Shown here piece by piece: positions 53,958 through 64,000 of a stretch of DNA of 64,000 bases. The position numbers were made by a program, and so were the translations under genes. Numbering within the stretch: position 1 is the stretch's first letter; each line of letters starts with the position of its first letter. The notes below the pieces were generated by a model. That model saw only the letters and a program-made list of their open reading frames with translations, made no database searches and was not told where the DNA came from. Source of the DNA: Platanthera guangdongensis (taxonomy: Eukaryota > Streptophyta > Magnoliopsida > Asparagales > Orchidaceae); NCBI GenBank assembly GCA_039583875.1, contig CM077162.1, positions 57,563,675 through 57,627,674 on the forward strand, written 5' to 3'.

Positions 53958-54824
53958 AAGCTTACATTGGACTGTTTACTGAAAAAGAAGAAGAAGATGA
54001 GTTCATCCAGTTAATGAACTCTATACATGAGCAAGAGGACAATCAGTGCAAAGGACTGATGGCCTTGTCAGAAGGTGACAAAATCCAGGATCAGCCTGGA
54101 TCTAGTCAGGTAGAAAATTGTTCTTTAAGTTCAATTTCTAGTACTAGTTCAGATTCATTTACATCAGCATCAAGTGATGTCAGTGGATCTGAATCTGAAT
54201 GGTATATTCATCAGTTGATTGATGAATATAGAGTACTGTTGCATGCTTTTAAGAAAAGCAAATCTTTGGCCAAAAGTCAGGCTAAGGAGATTGCTAATCT
54301 TCAAGATGCTGCAACAGATTTTGAGAAGTTGTTTGATCAAAAATTAAATGAAATAGCCAGACTGAAAAACATAACTGTTATTCAGATGGGGACTATAATA
54401 TTTAAGAATGATCAAATCAGAAATCTGGAGATTAATCTTCAGAAGGAGAGATATAGTAGCAAGGTTCTCTAAACCAAAGTCTGTTCTACCTTTGATTGAT
54501 GAATTTGTACATCAAAAGGGTAAAACTGGATTAGGTTTCATAAAACCTGCTAGGACTGTTCAGTCCAAGTCTAAGGGCAAAGCCCCAGTACTCAACAAGC
54601 CTGCTGTAGATAGAACAGCTAGGGTTGTACCTAAGCAAAGGTACAATAGATTTGAGTGCTGGTGCTGTGGCAAGGTTGGCCACTTTGCCATTGACTGCTG
54701 GCACAATTCTAGTGCCAAGATGAGTAGCAAACTGCCTGTTGGAAGATCTACAGGTAGCTTTATTAAGAAACAAACTAACCAGCACCAAGGAACCAAGAAT
54801 TCTTTGGGTTCTAAGGTCAACTAA
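53958..54824 (+). pseudogene. gag: Gag C-terminal region with second zinc knuckle, element F
   Basis: Continuation of Gag in two frames, 54014-54472 and 54408-54824. The first has a Ser-rich run and a probable coiled coil (AKSQAKEIANLQ, NEIARLKNITV). The second is basic, with a second CCHC knuckle CWCCGKVGHFAIDCW at about 54657-54701. A frame change lies near 54440-54470. The stop at 54824 is followed 6 bases later by the protease frame; the normal Gag-Pol link is likely a single frame or a frameshift here. Confidence 0.75.
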
Positions 54825-54830
54825 TTTGTT

Positions 54831-56460
54831 TTGCAGGTGAGTTCAAGTGGCCATGACCCAATATGGTACTTGGACAGTGGATGTTCCAGACACATGACTG
54901 GAACTAGGGGATTGCTAAAGTACTATACACCAATCAAGGATGGTCCTAAAGTCACCTTTGGTGGTTCTGAAAAAGGAATCATCAAGGGTTTTGGTAACAT
55001 TTCTAGCAACCTTATAACAATTACTCAAGTGGCTTATGTTAAAGGTTTGAAACATAACCTTATTAGTATAAGTCAACTGAGTGATCTAGGATATGACATC
55101 TCATTTGTCAAAGATGGTTGTCATATCAGGAGGTCAAATGATCAAGAGATCATTTTGACAGGTTATAAAAAGAGAAATGTCTATTGCCTAGACATTATGT
55201 GTGAGACCAATGGTTCTCCAGTGTGTCTTGTAGCTGATGAGAAAGTCTCTCATTGTGTCAAATGGCACAAGAGGCTAGCCCATCTTAACTACAAGACAAT
55301 TGGCCAACTCTATAGCAAAGAGTTAGTGAGGAATGGTCCTCAAGTTAAGTGTATTAAAGATGGAATATGCTCAGCTTGTCAAAAGGGCAAGCAGGCTAGA
55401 TCCACCTTTAATAGCATTGAGAACAAAGATGCTGTGAGGTGCTTATACCTCTTGCATATGGATCTCTTTGGTCCTATGCCAGTTCACAGCCTAGGTAGGA
55501 AGGTCTACACTTTTGTGGTTGTAGATGACTACTTAAGGTTTTCTTGGGTGTTCTTCCTTAGACAGAAATCTGAAACACCTAATATCTTGTATAGTTTTGT
55601 CAAACAAATTCAGAATGAGTTAGACAATACAGTGGTCAAAATAAGAAGTGGCCATGGTACTGAATTCCAGTCTGATAGTATGACAAAGCTATGTGAAGAA
55701 TTTGGGATATTTCAGTAATTTTCTTCACCAAGAACACCTCAGCAAAATGGCATTGCTGAGAGGAAAAATAGAACCTTAAGTGACACATCTCTCCCAAAAT
55801 ATTTCTGGGCTGAGGCAGTAAACACTGCATGCCATGTAATTAATAGGGCTACTATCACCAAGAGCCACAATAAGACCCCCTATGAGATTGTGAAAGGCAG
55901 AAAACCAAATTTATCCTATTTCAGGATCTTTGGTTGTAAATGCTATATACTTAACAATGGAAAGTCTTACTGGACCAAGTTTGCTGCCAAATCCCAAGAG
56001 GGAATCTTTGTTGGGTACAGCAACAATAGTAAGGCTTATAGGGTCTACAACTTGTCTACTCAAGTTGTAGAAGAGTCAGTACATGTAGTATTTGATGAAG
56101 ATAGACTTATTAACAACGAGTTGTCTAGAAGTATTTGCAGCTCCACAGGTGTGACTAAGAAGATGGACAAGCTCAATGTTGAAGAAGGATCTACTGCAAG
56201 TCAGCATGTAGATGATAGTGGATGTTGTCCAGGGGGAGTAGTACATGCACCTGATGCAGAAGAAGACCAAGGAGTGCAGCAAGTTGAAGAAGCTGAAGGA
56301 GTTCATCTTGAAGCCAGGATGCCACCATCTACTAGGCATCTAAAAGATCATCCAGCAGATCAAATTATTGGTGATCTAAGACAAGGGATACAAAAAAGGA
56401 GCAAAAATCTGAGTGCAGTACTCTACTCCAGTTTTCTATCCCAAGTAGAGCCAAAGAAAT
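54831..56460 (+). pseudogene. pol: Copia protease and integrase, element F
   Basis: Protease WYLDSGCSRHMTG (54864-54900) with D-S-G intact. Zinc region WHKRLAHLNYKTIG ... CSACQKGKQA (55260-55395). The integrase first Asp is in LHMDLFGPM (55455-55480). The second position reads IRSGHGTEF where the family has IRSDHG, so the catalytic Asp is Gly. The Glu is in NGIAERKNR (about 55748-55775). A TAA at 55716-55718 interrupts before the SSPRTPQQ segment, and about a dozen residues are missing after KNRTL (55770). The C-terminal part is open from 55890 through the linker to RT. Confidence 0.9.
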
Positions 56461-57222
56461 TTGAAGAAGCCATCCTAGACCCTCATTGGATTGAGGCAAT
56501 GCAAGAAGAGCTGAATCAGTTCAAGAGATGCAAAGTCTGGGAGCTTGTTCCTAAACCAAAAGACCACAACATAATTGGAATCAAGTGGATCTTTAGGAAC
56601 AAGATGGATGTACATGGAGTGATTATTAAGAACAAAGCAAGACTGGTTGCTAAGGGATATAGGCAGGATGAAGGTATTGACTTTGATCAAACCTTTGCTC
56701 CAGTAGCCAGACTGGAGGCCATAAGGATGTTCCTGGCCTATGCAACCTATCAAGGATTTAAAGTATACCAAATGGATGTTAAGTCAGCCTTTCTGAATGG
56801 TAATCTGAAGGAAGAGGTCTATGTGGAACAACCATCAGGTTTTGTTGATTCAACTCAACCTAATTATGTCTATAGACTTAGGAAGGCTTTGTATGTGTTA
56901 AAACAAGCCCCTAGATCTTGGTATGAAACCCTGTCTAGTTTCCTCATTGAGAATAAATTCACAAGGGGAAAATAGACAAGACTCTATTCCTTAGGGAATA
57001 CAGAGGCGAGATCATACTAGTCCAAATATATGTAGATGACATAATATTTGGGTCTACTGAAAGTAGTCTTTGCAAAAAGTTTGCAAAACTAATGCAGGAC
57101 AATTTGAGATGAGCAGTATGGGGGAACTTAAGTTCTTCTTGGGTCTCCAAGTTAGATAGACTGAGAATGGTTTATCCATATGCCAGTCTAAGTTCAACCT
57201 AGAATTAATAAGGAAGTATGGT
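56461..57222 (+). pseudogene. pol: Copia reverse transcriptase, element F
   Basis: [24 protein letters not shown] (56538), [11 protein letters not shown] (56693), [11 protein letters not shown] (56768-56800), [11 protein letters not shown] (56901-56935). The frame ends at 56973-56975 because of one extra base in the GGGGAAAA run at 56965. The catalytic [10 protein letters not shown] follows at 57030-57060 in the restored frame. Further breaks: a short deletion near 57100 and a TAG in LQVR at about 57154-57159. Coverage of fingers, palm and thumb is otherwise complete. Confidence 0.9.
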
Positions 57223-57972
57223 ATGGAATCATCCAGTACCATGAAAACTCCTATGGGGTCAAGTATGTCTCTTAGCAAAGATGATGCAGGAAAACCTGTA
57301 GATGAGACTTTGTATAGAGGGATAGTTGGCTCCCTATTGCATTTGACTGCAAGTAGATCAGATATCATGTATGCTACATGTGTCTGTGCTAGGTACCAAG
57401 CATGCCCTAAAGAGTCTCATTTGACAGCAGTCAAAAGAATTCTAAGATATCTTAAGGGCACTCCTTATCTAGGCCTTTGGTACCCTAGGAATGGAGACTT
57501 TGAACTGACAGGTTATTCAGATGCAGATTTTGCAGGCTGCAAGGAAGATAGGAAAAGTACAACTGGTACCTGTCAATTCCTAGGTGGAAGACTGATATCA
57601 TGGAGTAGCAAGAAACAAACAAGTGTGGCTATCTCCACAGCAGAATCAGAATATGTGGCTGCAGGAAGTTGCTGTGCTCAACTTCTATGGATACAACATC
57701 AGCTAGAAGACTATGGTATTCAAGTAAGTAGAACACCACTATTTTGTGATTCTACTAGTGCTATATCTATTGCAAACAATCCTGTTTCCCATAGTAGAAC
57801 TAAACACATTGAAATAAAATATCATTTTCTAAGGGAACATGTAGAAAAAGAAGATATTTCACTGGAGTATGTTAATACAGATAATCAACTAGCTGACATG
57901 TATACTAAGCCTTTAGAAGAAACCAAATTCAATAGCTTTAAAATTGAATTAGGTATGATAAACTTAGAATAA
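57223..57972 (+). CDS. pol: Copia RNase H, element F
   Basis: A 249-codon open stretch at the end of pol: RT connection (GSLLHLTASRSDIMYATCVCARYQ, two pieces), then RNase H with GYSDADFAGC (first Asp), AISTAESEYVAAGSC (Glu), LFCDSTSAISIANNPV (Asp) and SRTKHIEIKYHFLRE. The stop TAA is at 57970-57972. All catalytic acidic residues are present. Part of the polyprotein rather than a separate gene. Confidence 0.92.
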   Translation: MESSSTMKTPMGSSMSLSKDDAGKPVDETLYRGIVGSLLHLTASRSDIMYATCVCARYQACPKESHLTAVKRILRYLKGTPYLGLWYPRNGDFELTGYSDADFAGCKEDRKSTTGTCQFLGGRLISWSSKKQTSVAISTAESEYVAAGSCCAQLLWIQHQLEDYGIQVSRTPLFCDSTSAISIANNPVSHSRTKHIEIKYHFLREHVEKEDISLEYVNTDNQLADMYTKPLEETKFNSFKIELGMINLE

Positions 57973-57997
57973 GTTTACAGAAATGGATAAGTAAAAT

Positions 57998-58330
57998 AGT
58001 GTCGACACACAGAGTTGTCTGTGTCGAGACAGAGAATTGGTGTCGACACTTCAGAGGAAAGGTGTCGACACATCTAAGAAGTTGGTGTCGACACTTCAGA
58101 GAATTAGTGTCGACACATACAGGATAGGTGTCGACACATCCAAGGTGGTGTCGACACTTAGACTTTATGTAGAATTAGTGAAGTAAAGTCTCGACTAAGT
58201 GTCGAGCTAAGTACTGTCGACACATAAACAAGTGTCCACACATATATTCTGTCGACTATACTTGTGTCGACACATAAGTTTCGAGACATTATAAGTCTGT
58301 GTCGACACTTTTCAATAGTGTCGACACAAT
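57998..58330. repeat. GTGTCGACAC palindromes between pol and accessory ORF (F)
   Basis: About a dozen copies or near-copies (GTGTCGACAC, GTGTCGAGAC, TCTCGACT) in 330 bases, starting 25 bases after the RNase H stop. It is the same motif as in the LTR, but not a simple copy of the LTR array because the spacers differ. Two more copies lie in the leader at about 58399 and 58437. In the A/D family the equivalent spacer holds TTCGTCGA hairpins instead. Confidence 0.9.
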
Positions 58331-58373
58331 TTGAGTATTTTGACGCGCCCTTTCATCTTCAATCCTAGAAAGG

Positions 58374-58383
58374 TATAAATAGG
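58374..58383 (+). promoter_or_regulatory. TATA box before the accessory ORF of F
   Basis: TATAAATAGG, the same ten bases as the LTR TATA, 98 bases before the ATG at 58481 and just after the palindrome array. The array-then-TATA order copies the LTR promoter layout, suggesting a separate transcript for the accessory ORF. No transcript evidence is available here. Confidence 0.6.
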
Positions 58384-58480
58384 ATTTCGCCATTATTTGT
58401 CGACACGCTCACCAAAGTTTCGAGACCAAACTTGTGTGTCGACACCTCTCTTCTCTCAATTCAAAATTCTTCAAACCCTA

Positions 58481-61290
58481 ATGGTGCCCAAGCTCGAAGA
58501 GAACGTGAATGAAGGATATGAACTGGTGTGGCACGCATTTGATGAGGCGAAACCCGCGATCAAAGGTGTGGTAACCCTAGTTGCAGAATCTGGATTAGAA
58601 TTCCTTGTTTCAGAACCCATCAAGATCTGGAAGAAGGAGGTCTAGGAATTTCTGAATGGCGCAACCCTAGATGAATCAGGACTAAAGATTAAGTCAAGGG
58701 TTCATGGGGCAAAGGTGAAGGTCTCACCTAAGAGTTTGAGAAAGGTACTAAACCTACCAAGGACTAAGGAAGTAGATGAAGTTTCTGCTTCTAAGACTAG
58801 AGAAGCATTAGCATGGTGTGGACTGGATTCCAAGATAAAAATAGGATCTGTTTTCAATAGGAAGGGGATGAACAGCCAAGGCAAATTCTTATCTGAGATT
58901 GTGGGCAAGGTTATCTTGAGCAAGCCTGGAGGGCATGACAGAGTTTCAGCTCATATGTTTAGTCTAATGACAAGAATAATCTTCACACTACAAACTGATT
59001 GGTCTGTAGTAGTGTTTGAGAAGATTAAGGAGAGCCTGAAGAAACCTAATTTGGGTAGGATTCTAAGTCTTTACCTAGCTGGTTGTATACCAGAGGTAAT
59101 GACCCAAGCTGCAGGATCCAAAATTAACCACATGAGAAGAATGGATTTAAGGATCTTCTCTAGGTGGGATAGGGTCTTGACTAAGGAAATGCAAACTCCT
59201 GAGAAAGTAACACCCCAGAAAATGAAGAAGAAATCAGCCCCTGTGGCTCAAGAATCATCAAGTAGTTCTGAGGAACAAGTAGTGTTCACTCCTGAAGAAG
59301 AAGAAACTAGAAATGCAGGAAAGTCTCCAGCTAGACAAGATGATGCAGAGAGGCAGGGGGAGCTACCACAGGCTAGCCCACTTCACCAGGATTCCATCCA
59401 GGGGGAGCCTCTACTAGTGGAAGAGCCAACTCCTCTAGAAAGTGAACAAGCTACCCACACAATACTTTAGGTACTCCCTGAAATTAATAACTTAGATTTC
59501 TCTATTGAGGATGATGTTTTGTCTGATTCCTTACCTAATGTTAATCAGCAAACACAAACACATAGCCAATACCAAGATGTTGTCATGGAGGACACCTCTA
59601 TTGCAGATCAAGTGGAATCTAATCAAGTGGTTGATGAGATTAGAGTTTCTCCACCCCATCCTCCACAAGAATTCACCCTAGAAGAGCTATTCCCTGACTT
59701 TCTTCAAACTGACATTGAAGTTGAGAAAGAAAGTGCTGCAGCTGAGGGGGAGCATGCTCATGTTGAGGGGAAGCAAGTGAAGAATGTAGAAGATACTGCA
59801 GGCAAAGAGACTGAGGTGCCACAAGATGCTGAGCAGGTACAAAGGACTGAGAAGGAGATACCTCCAAGTCCAAAGGATAGAGTGAATATTGATAGCACAT
59901 CTGCTTCTGAAGATGAAGAGGCTGCAATAGCCAAGAAGAGGAAGTTTCAAGTCTTTAAGAGAAGGAGCCAAACTTACAAAAAGGCTCTACAAACAATAAC
60001 ACTACAGCCTTCACCATAGCCTGCACCATCAACATATTTCAGTTCTCTGATGGTTGCATTACAGATAAAGCTTGATGAGCAAAGGCAAGCACTGGAAAAA
60101 TATGTGGATGAAGGACAAAAATTTCTGCAGTTTGATCTTGCCCAAGATATTAAGTCCATCGGATTTGAAATGAATCCGAATAAGAAAGAGATGACTGACT
60201 ACTTCCACAAGGGAGGGAATGCAGTGGTCTACTTGGCTACACATCAAGAGAAGATCAAAGCTTAAGTGGATGATATTACATTGAAGCAAGGCTATGTTCT
60301 GGAGAACCAGCTGAGGATGAATGATAATTTAACTGCTTCACATAATGCAGTCACAGAAATGAAAAATATAGCTATTGGTCAGACTACAGCTAATGCTGCA
60401 ACTAAGGCAGACTTTGATAAAGTATTACAAGAGGGCAAAACTGCTGTTAAGACTGCTATCCAAGACTCTCAAAAGGCTATAACTGACAAGCTCCAAAGGT
60501 TGAAACCTTTCTTTAAGGATGGAGTAAACTATTTGGATGCCCAAATAAGATTTCAGAAAGATGATCTGAGGGATCATATTGTTAGAGAAGTCATAAAGGG
60601 GGAGAGGGTGTTAGTCAAAGCCAGCTCTGATCATGCAAAATGGATTTCCAATTACATCAGAGCCACCCTTGGATATCCTCCATTGTGTGATGATGACAAT
60701 GTAGTAGAGTCTGGGATTCATCCTGCATATCTTGGAGGGGAGCAAGCTGAAGTGGCTCAAGTAATTTACCCTCCACCAGACTTTGATATGATACATGCAG
60801 ATATACAGTCAATGTATAGCCCACCTGAGGGAAATCAAAATGTCATCATAGAGAAAGTGGTTCAGCCAGTGCCAGAGGCTATACTGAAAGAACAAGAAGC
60901 CTTACTGCTCAAAGAACAAGAGACTCTATTGTCTAAGAAAAGGTTCAGAGAGCAAGCTGAACAAAGGCCTGATTTTGAACAGTGGAGCCCATCTCCAGGA
61001 ATATCATTTTGACTGCTTGGAAAGCTGCCAAGGATAATATTCAAGATAGAAACAAGTGGTATTCTGAACTGGAATGGAGGAAACATGAGAACAGGCAAGA
61101 AGCCATTGTGCAATACAGAAGAAAGGCAAAGATGGGAAAGCTACCTCCTACTGCCCAGGAGCCTAGCAAGTACGTTCCCAAGCCTTATCATTACTTTGAA
61201 AGGCAGAAGATCAAAGCTGAAGAGTTAAAAAAGAAGGATCTTAAAGGCAAGAAGCCTGCTGCTGTTGAAGATGTTGAAGCCCCTTTTTAA
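58481..61290 (+). pseudogene. Large post-pol accessory ORF, element F
   Basis: About 930 codons in one frame from MVPKLEENVNEG, broken by in-frame stops at about 58643, 59468, 60017 and 60263 and by a frame change near 61000. Function unknown. The N-terminal domain (about residues 75-225) carries the block shared with 2617-3468: IVGKV-x3-K-x3-HD-x4-H-x-F, GRIL-x2-YL, F-x-RWDR. The middle is acidic and Gln/Glu-rich with PEST-like composition (59200-59900). A basic patch KKRKFQVFKRRSQTYKK is at about 59935. The C-terminal third is helical and charged, with a lysine-rich end. No signal peptide or transmembrane helix is seen. The basic patch could be a nuclear localisation signal. Confidence 0.75.
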
Positions 61291-61595
61291 GCAAAGTTAC
61301 AATCTGGCAAGGGCATAGTTATCAAGGAGGCTGAGCAGCAATAGAATAGAATTTTCTTTAAGTTTACAGTTGTAATCACTTGTATTAAAACTTCTGTAAA
61401 CTTGTGAATAATGAAACTGTTGAAGTTCTTAGAACTATGTGATATGCGTTATATTCTTGTTCTGAGATATTGGTATATACATGTTCTGTTTATTACATGT
61501 TTATGAATTTACCCTATTATATAATCCTGTTTTACATCATACTGTGATTTTATTATGTATGGTGTATATCATTGAGTAAGTGTTATGACTTCTCC
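61291..61595. other. Gene-free 3' region of F before the polypurine tract
   Basis: AT-rich, without an ORF. It probably carries the end of the accessory transcript. Nothing else recognisable. Confidence 0.5.
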
Positions 61596-61609
61596 AAATA
61601 GGGGGAGAT
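61596..61609 (+). other. Polypurine tract of element F
   Basis: AAATAGGGGGAGAT immediately before the 3' LTR start TGTTGGG at 61610; the plus-strand primer site. Confidence 0.88.
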
Positions 61610-63542
61610 TGTTGGGTCCATTGGTTTAAATATACCTGATTTGAAGAAGCCTTACCCTACTCAATGATATACATCAAAATGTATTTGATGTGTTTTGAGT
61701 TTAGTTGTGGAGGTTAAGTATTTGCAGGGAAAGCTGAAAAGTTTCTAAGTCCATGTGTCGACACCTAGAAGAAAAGTGTCGACACTTAAGAAGACTTGTG
61801 TCGACACCCAGACAAGCAGTGTCGACACTTGGAGTAATTGTGTCGACACCAGGGATGCAGAGTCGACACCAAACAGAAAGTGTCGACACATACATGATGT
61901 GTCGACACTCATTGAAGAAATGTCCAGTGAAGAAGTGTCGACACTTGGAAGAAGTGTCGACACCTAGAGGAACTTTATCTACATCAGAAAGTGTCGACAC
62001 TTGGAGGCTGTGTCGACACTCAGCAATTTTCAACAGAGTCTAAGTATATGTGTCGACATAATGAAGAATGTGTCGACACACAGCAGAAGACTCAATACAT
62101 GAAGAAAGTGTCGACACAAGGAGGCTGTGTCGACACTCAGCAAAGTTCAACAAAATTCTAAGTACAAGTGTCGACACAAAGGAGATGTGTCGACACTCAG
62201 CCAAAGTCTCAACAGAAGAAGAATGTGTCGACACAAGGAGCTGTGTCGACACTCAGCAAGTATCAACACAGTAGGCATGTGTCGACATCAAGAAGATGTG
62301 TCGACACTGAACAAGTTCAACATAAGAAGATGTGTCGACACAAAGGAGTAGTGTCGACACTTAGCAGAATTCAACTAAGTACTGAAGAACAAGGTGTTGT
62401 GTCGACACACAATATCAGTGTCGACACATATTGAAGAAGCTGTGTCAAGAAGTAAAATCTACAACACAAGGAGTTGTGTCGACACCTTGAAGGGAAGTGT
62501 CGACACTTAGTCTACTTGTGTCGACACTTAGTCTATAAGTGTCGACACTTAAAGACAGACTGTCTCGACACTTTCAGACAGTTATAGATATTTCAAGAAG
62601 TGACTGGATGACATGACAGCTGTCATTCCAGCCGGTCTACTACAACTGTCAGAGTTGTCAGAGAGCTGTTAGGAACCGGATCAGCCGGTCACCATGAAGA
62701 AGGCCTATAAATAGGCTTATTCTGTCAACAGAAGAAGATGATTGAAGACAGTTTAACACCATTCAATTGAAGTGATCAAAAGATCTTAGAAGTTGGAGAG
62801 AGAGAGCTCCTTCCAAGAAGACAGCTGTTGGAACCAGGCTGTGAAGAAGGTTTCAGAGTGAGATCTGAAACTTAAGTTGCAGAGATTGAGGATCTGCTGC
62901 ATAGAGAATCAACCCTATTGTGTTCTACATTCAAGAAGCTTTGAAGAAAGCCAAGTGAGGTTGATCTCAGCAGAGTTCTTTCAAGAACTCATCAAGAACC
63001 TGTCAAATCTTCTCTCTTATTCAAAGTTGTAGGTATATACATTGTATTCTTAATTTCTTGTAGGATCCTTAGGGATCTGAGTTGTAAGCCTGTAATTATA
63101 AAGGCTGAGTGGTAGGGCCTGTGTGCCTGAGTGTAGGAGATCTATTTCTCTGAGTGTAGGCCTATTGTGGCTGAGTGTAGGCCTTGTTGAAGGCTGAGTG
63201 TAGGTCTTTGTGAAGACTTAGTTGTAGGGCCTTGGGACTGAGCTGTAGGAACCATTTGGGGTTCTAAGTGTAAGATCTGAGGATCTGAGGTATAGTGGAG
63301 GAGTTTGGCTGAATCTAGTACACTACTAGATAGGCGAAGGGGGAAAGTGGATATACCCAAACCTTGGGGAACCACTATAAACCTGTGTGTTCACTGTGTG
63401 CATGTTTATTCTGTGATTGCTGATTGATTGCTGTGAAGAATTAGTTATAAATCTGTGATATAATCTGCCTAAAAGTTTAAAAAGATTAAGTCACCTATTC
63501 ACCCCCCCCCCCCCTCTAGGTGATTAGGTACAATTTCTTTCA
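61610..63542 (+). repeat. 3' LTR of element F (1,933 bases)
   Basis: Same order as the 5' LTR: palindromes 61754-62575, TATA 62706, 'CTGAGTGTAGG' words, C-run 63502-63514, TTTCTTTCA end. It keeps a segment (GGAGGTTAAGTATTTGC, about 61709) missing from the 5' copy. Substitutions relative to 50760-52684 are scattered (for example G/A at 50782/61632 and C/T at 50802/61652). Confidence 0.93.
61754..62575. repeat. GTGTCGACAC palindrome array, 3' LTR of F
   Basis: Equivalent to 50890-51715. Some sites that are imperfect in the 5' LTR are perfect here (GTGTCGACAC at about 61897 against GTGTCGAAAC at 51034) and the reverse, so the two arrays have each lost some copies since insertion. Confidence 0.93.
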
Positions 63543-63547
63543 CATGC
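63543..63547. other. Target-site duplication of element F, right copy (CATGC)
   Basis: Follows the LTR end TTTCA and opens the rest of the D RNase H frame (CATGCCAGTTCC). Pairs with 50755-50759. Confidence 0.75.
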
Positions 63548-63955
63548 CAGTTCCTTGGTATGAGACTTGTCTCCTGGTTTTGTAAAAAGCAGACATTTCT
63601 GTCTACATCAACTACAGAAGCAGAATACATGGCTGCTGGGAGTTGCTGTTCACAAATGCTATGGATACAAAACCAACTCTTAGATTATGGTGTCAACTTA
63701 AATAATTCAACTTTATTTTGTGATAATACTAGTGCTATTGCTATAGCACATAATCCAGTTCACCATTCTAGGACTAAACATATTGAAATAAGACATCATT
63801 TCATTAAAGATAATATGGACAAAAAGAAAATTAACTTGATCCATATTCCTACTGATCTACAGAGAGCAGACATTTTCACCAAGCCATTGGATGAGAAAAC
63901 CCATATGTTCTTTATAAATCAACTAGGAATGATTGATGGAGAAGAGTTAACCTAG
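63543..63955 (+). pseudogene. pol: Copia RNase H, C-terminal part, element D
   Basis: Continues the D RNase H cut at 50758: CQFLGMRLVSWFCKKQT, STTEAEYMAAGSC (catalytic Glu), LFCDNTSAIAIAHNPV (Asp), SRTKHIEIRHHFI, stop TAG at 63953-63955. It is open throughout and nearly the same as 3867-4280 of element A on the other strand. Confidence 0.92.
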
Positions 63956-63959
63956 TTTC

Positions 63960-64000
63960 TGTCTGCATTCAACGAATTTTCCAGAGTTCGTCGAACGGAG
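63960..64000. repeat. Start of the TTCGTCGA hairpin spacer, element D
   Basis: CAACGAATTTTCCAGAGTTCGTCGAACGGAG is the start of the post-pol spacer, matching 3818-3855 of element A in reverse complement. The window ends inside it. Confidence 0.8.

Larger units (their letters stand above)
50760..63542 (+). mobile_element. SIRE-like Copia element F, full length (12.8 kb)
   Basis: LTRs 50760-52684 and 61610-63542 (TGTTGGG..TTTCA), primer site, gag, protease, integrase, RT, RNase H, palindrome spacer with its own TATA, large accessory ORF, polypurine tract. PR-INT-RT-RH order, the initiator-Met primer site and a long post-pol ORF point to the SIRE lineage. It is nested in RNase H of element D. 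A lost catalytic Asp in integrase, several nonsense codons and frame changes make this copy non-autonomous. The LTRs differ by scattered substitutions and some indels, more than the Athila pair. Confidence 0.93.
48634..64000 (+). mobile_element. SIRE-like Copia element D, split by element F
   Basis: Pieces 48634-50758 and 63543-64000; 50760-63542 is element F. It starts abruptly inside the integrase, so LTR, gag and protease are lost. Protein and DNA closely resemble elements A and B (KNRTLIESA, NYVLNRSLIHKL, YELLKGKKPK). After RNase H the TTCGTCGA hairpin spacer begins, as in A. The window ends inside that spacer, so an accessory ORF and LTR may follow. Confidence 0.85.

Overview
The window is plant nuclear DNA made almost entirely of LTR retrotransposons inserted into, or broken against, one another. 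The evidence is primer-binding sites matching plant tRNA primers, Athila-, Tat- and SIRE-type polyproteins, and GT-AG introns. I see no host gene, rRNA, tRNA or organelle sequence. The species cannot be named from this window; an angiosperm is the safe statement.

Layout, left to right. (1) 1-1520: a decayed gag-only Copia remnant on + (element E). (2) 2030-10925: a SIRE-like Copia element on - (element A) with gag, protease, integrase, reverse transcriptase and RNase H, a hairpin-rich spacer and a post-pol accessory ORF; its 5' LTR is 9348-10925. (3) 10906-14399: a second copy of the same family on - (element B), cut in the integrase. (4) 14400-21248 and 47071-48633: the two halves of a Tat-lineage Ty3/Gypsy element on -. 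It has a second, archaeal-type RNase H, a 13-copy 86-bp tandem array, and two intron-containing genes running antisense to pol. (5) 21249-47070: a 25.8-kb Athila-lineage element on + that splits the Tat integrase and is flanked by ACCAC on both sides. Between two nearly identical LTRs it carries three tandem copies of its gag-pol-3'UTR interior. (6) 48634-50758 and 63543-64000: a Copia element on + (element D), same family as A and B, split in RNase H by (7) 50760-63542: a complete-length SIRE-like Copia element (element F) with 1.93-kb LTRs and a roughly 930-codon accessory ORF after pol.

Two themes stand out. First, the Athila element has three internal domains joined by an identical 79-bp scrambled junction. 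The frame breaks I could place in its coding copies are one-base homopolymer length changes, so either the copies are essentially intact and the breaks are sequencing error, or the triplication itself needs checking as an assembly product. Second, each element family is saturated with its own short CpG-containing inverted repeat or word: GTGTCGACAC in F, TTCGTCGA..TCGACGAA hairpins in A/B/D, GACACGCCCGTGTC and CCTACTC-GTTT-GAGTAGG hairpins in Athila, and TCTCGCC in the antisense gene region of Tat. Some arms change together between copies, and in A/B the repeat is read in frame inside gag-pol.

Relative order of events from nesting: Tat went into the LTR end of B; Athila went into Tat; F went into D. 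A and B carry transition-type nonsense changes of the kind expected from deamination of methylated cytosine, and look old. The Athila LTRs differ by three substitutions that I could find, and look very young. All boundaries and differences were read by eye without alignment software.
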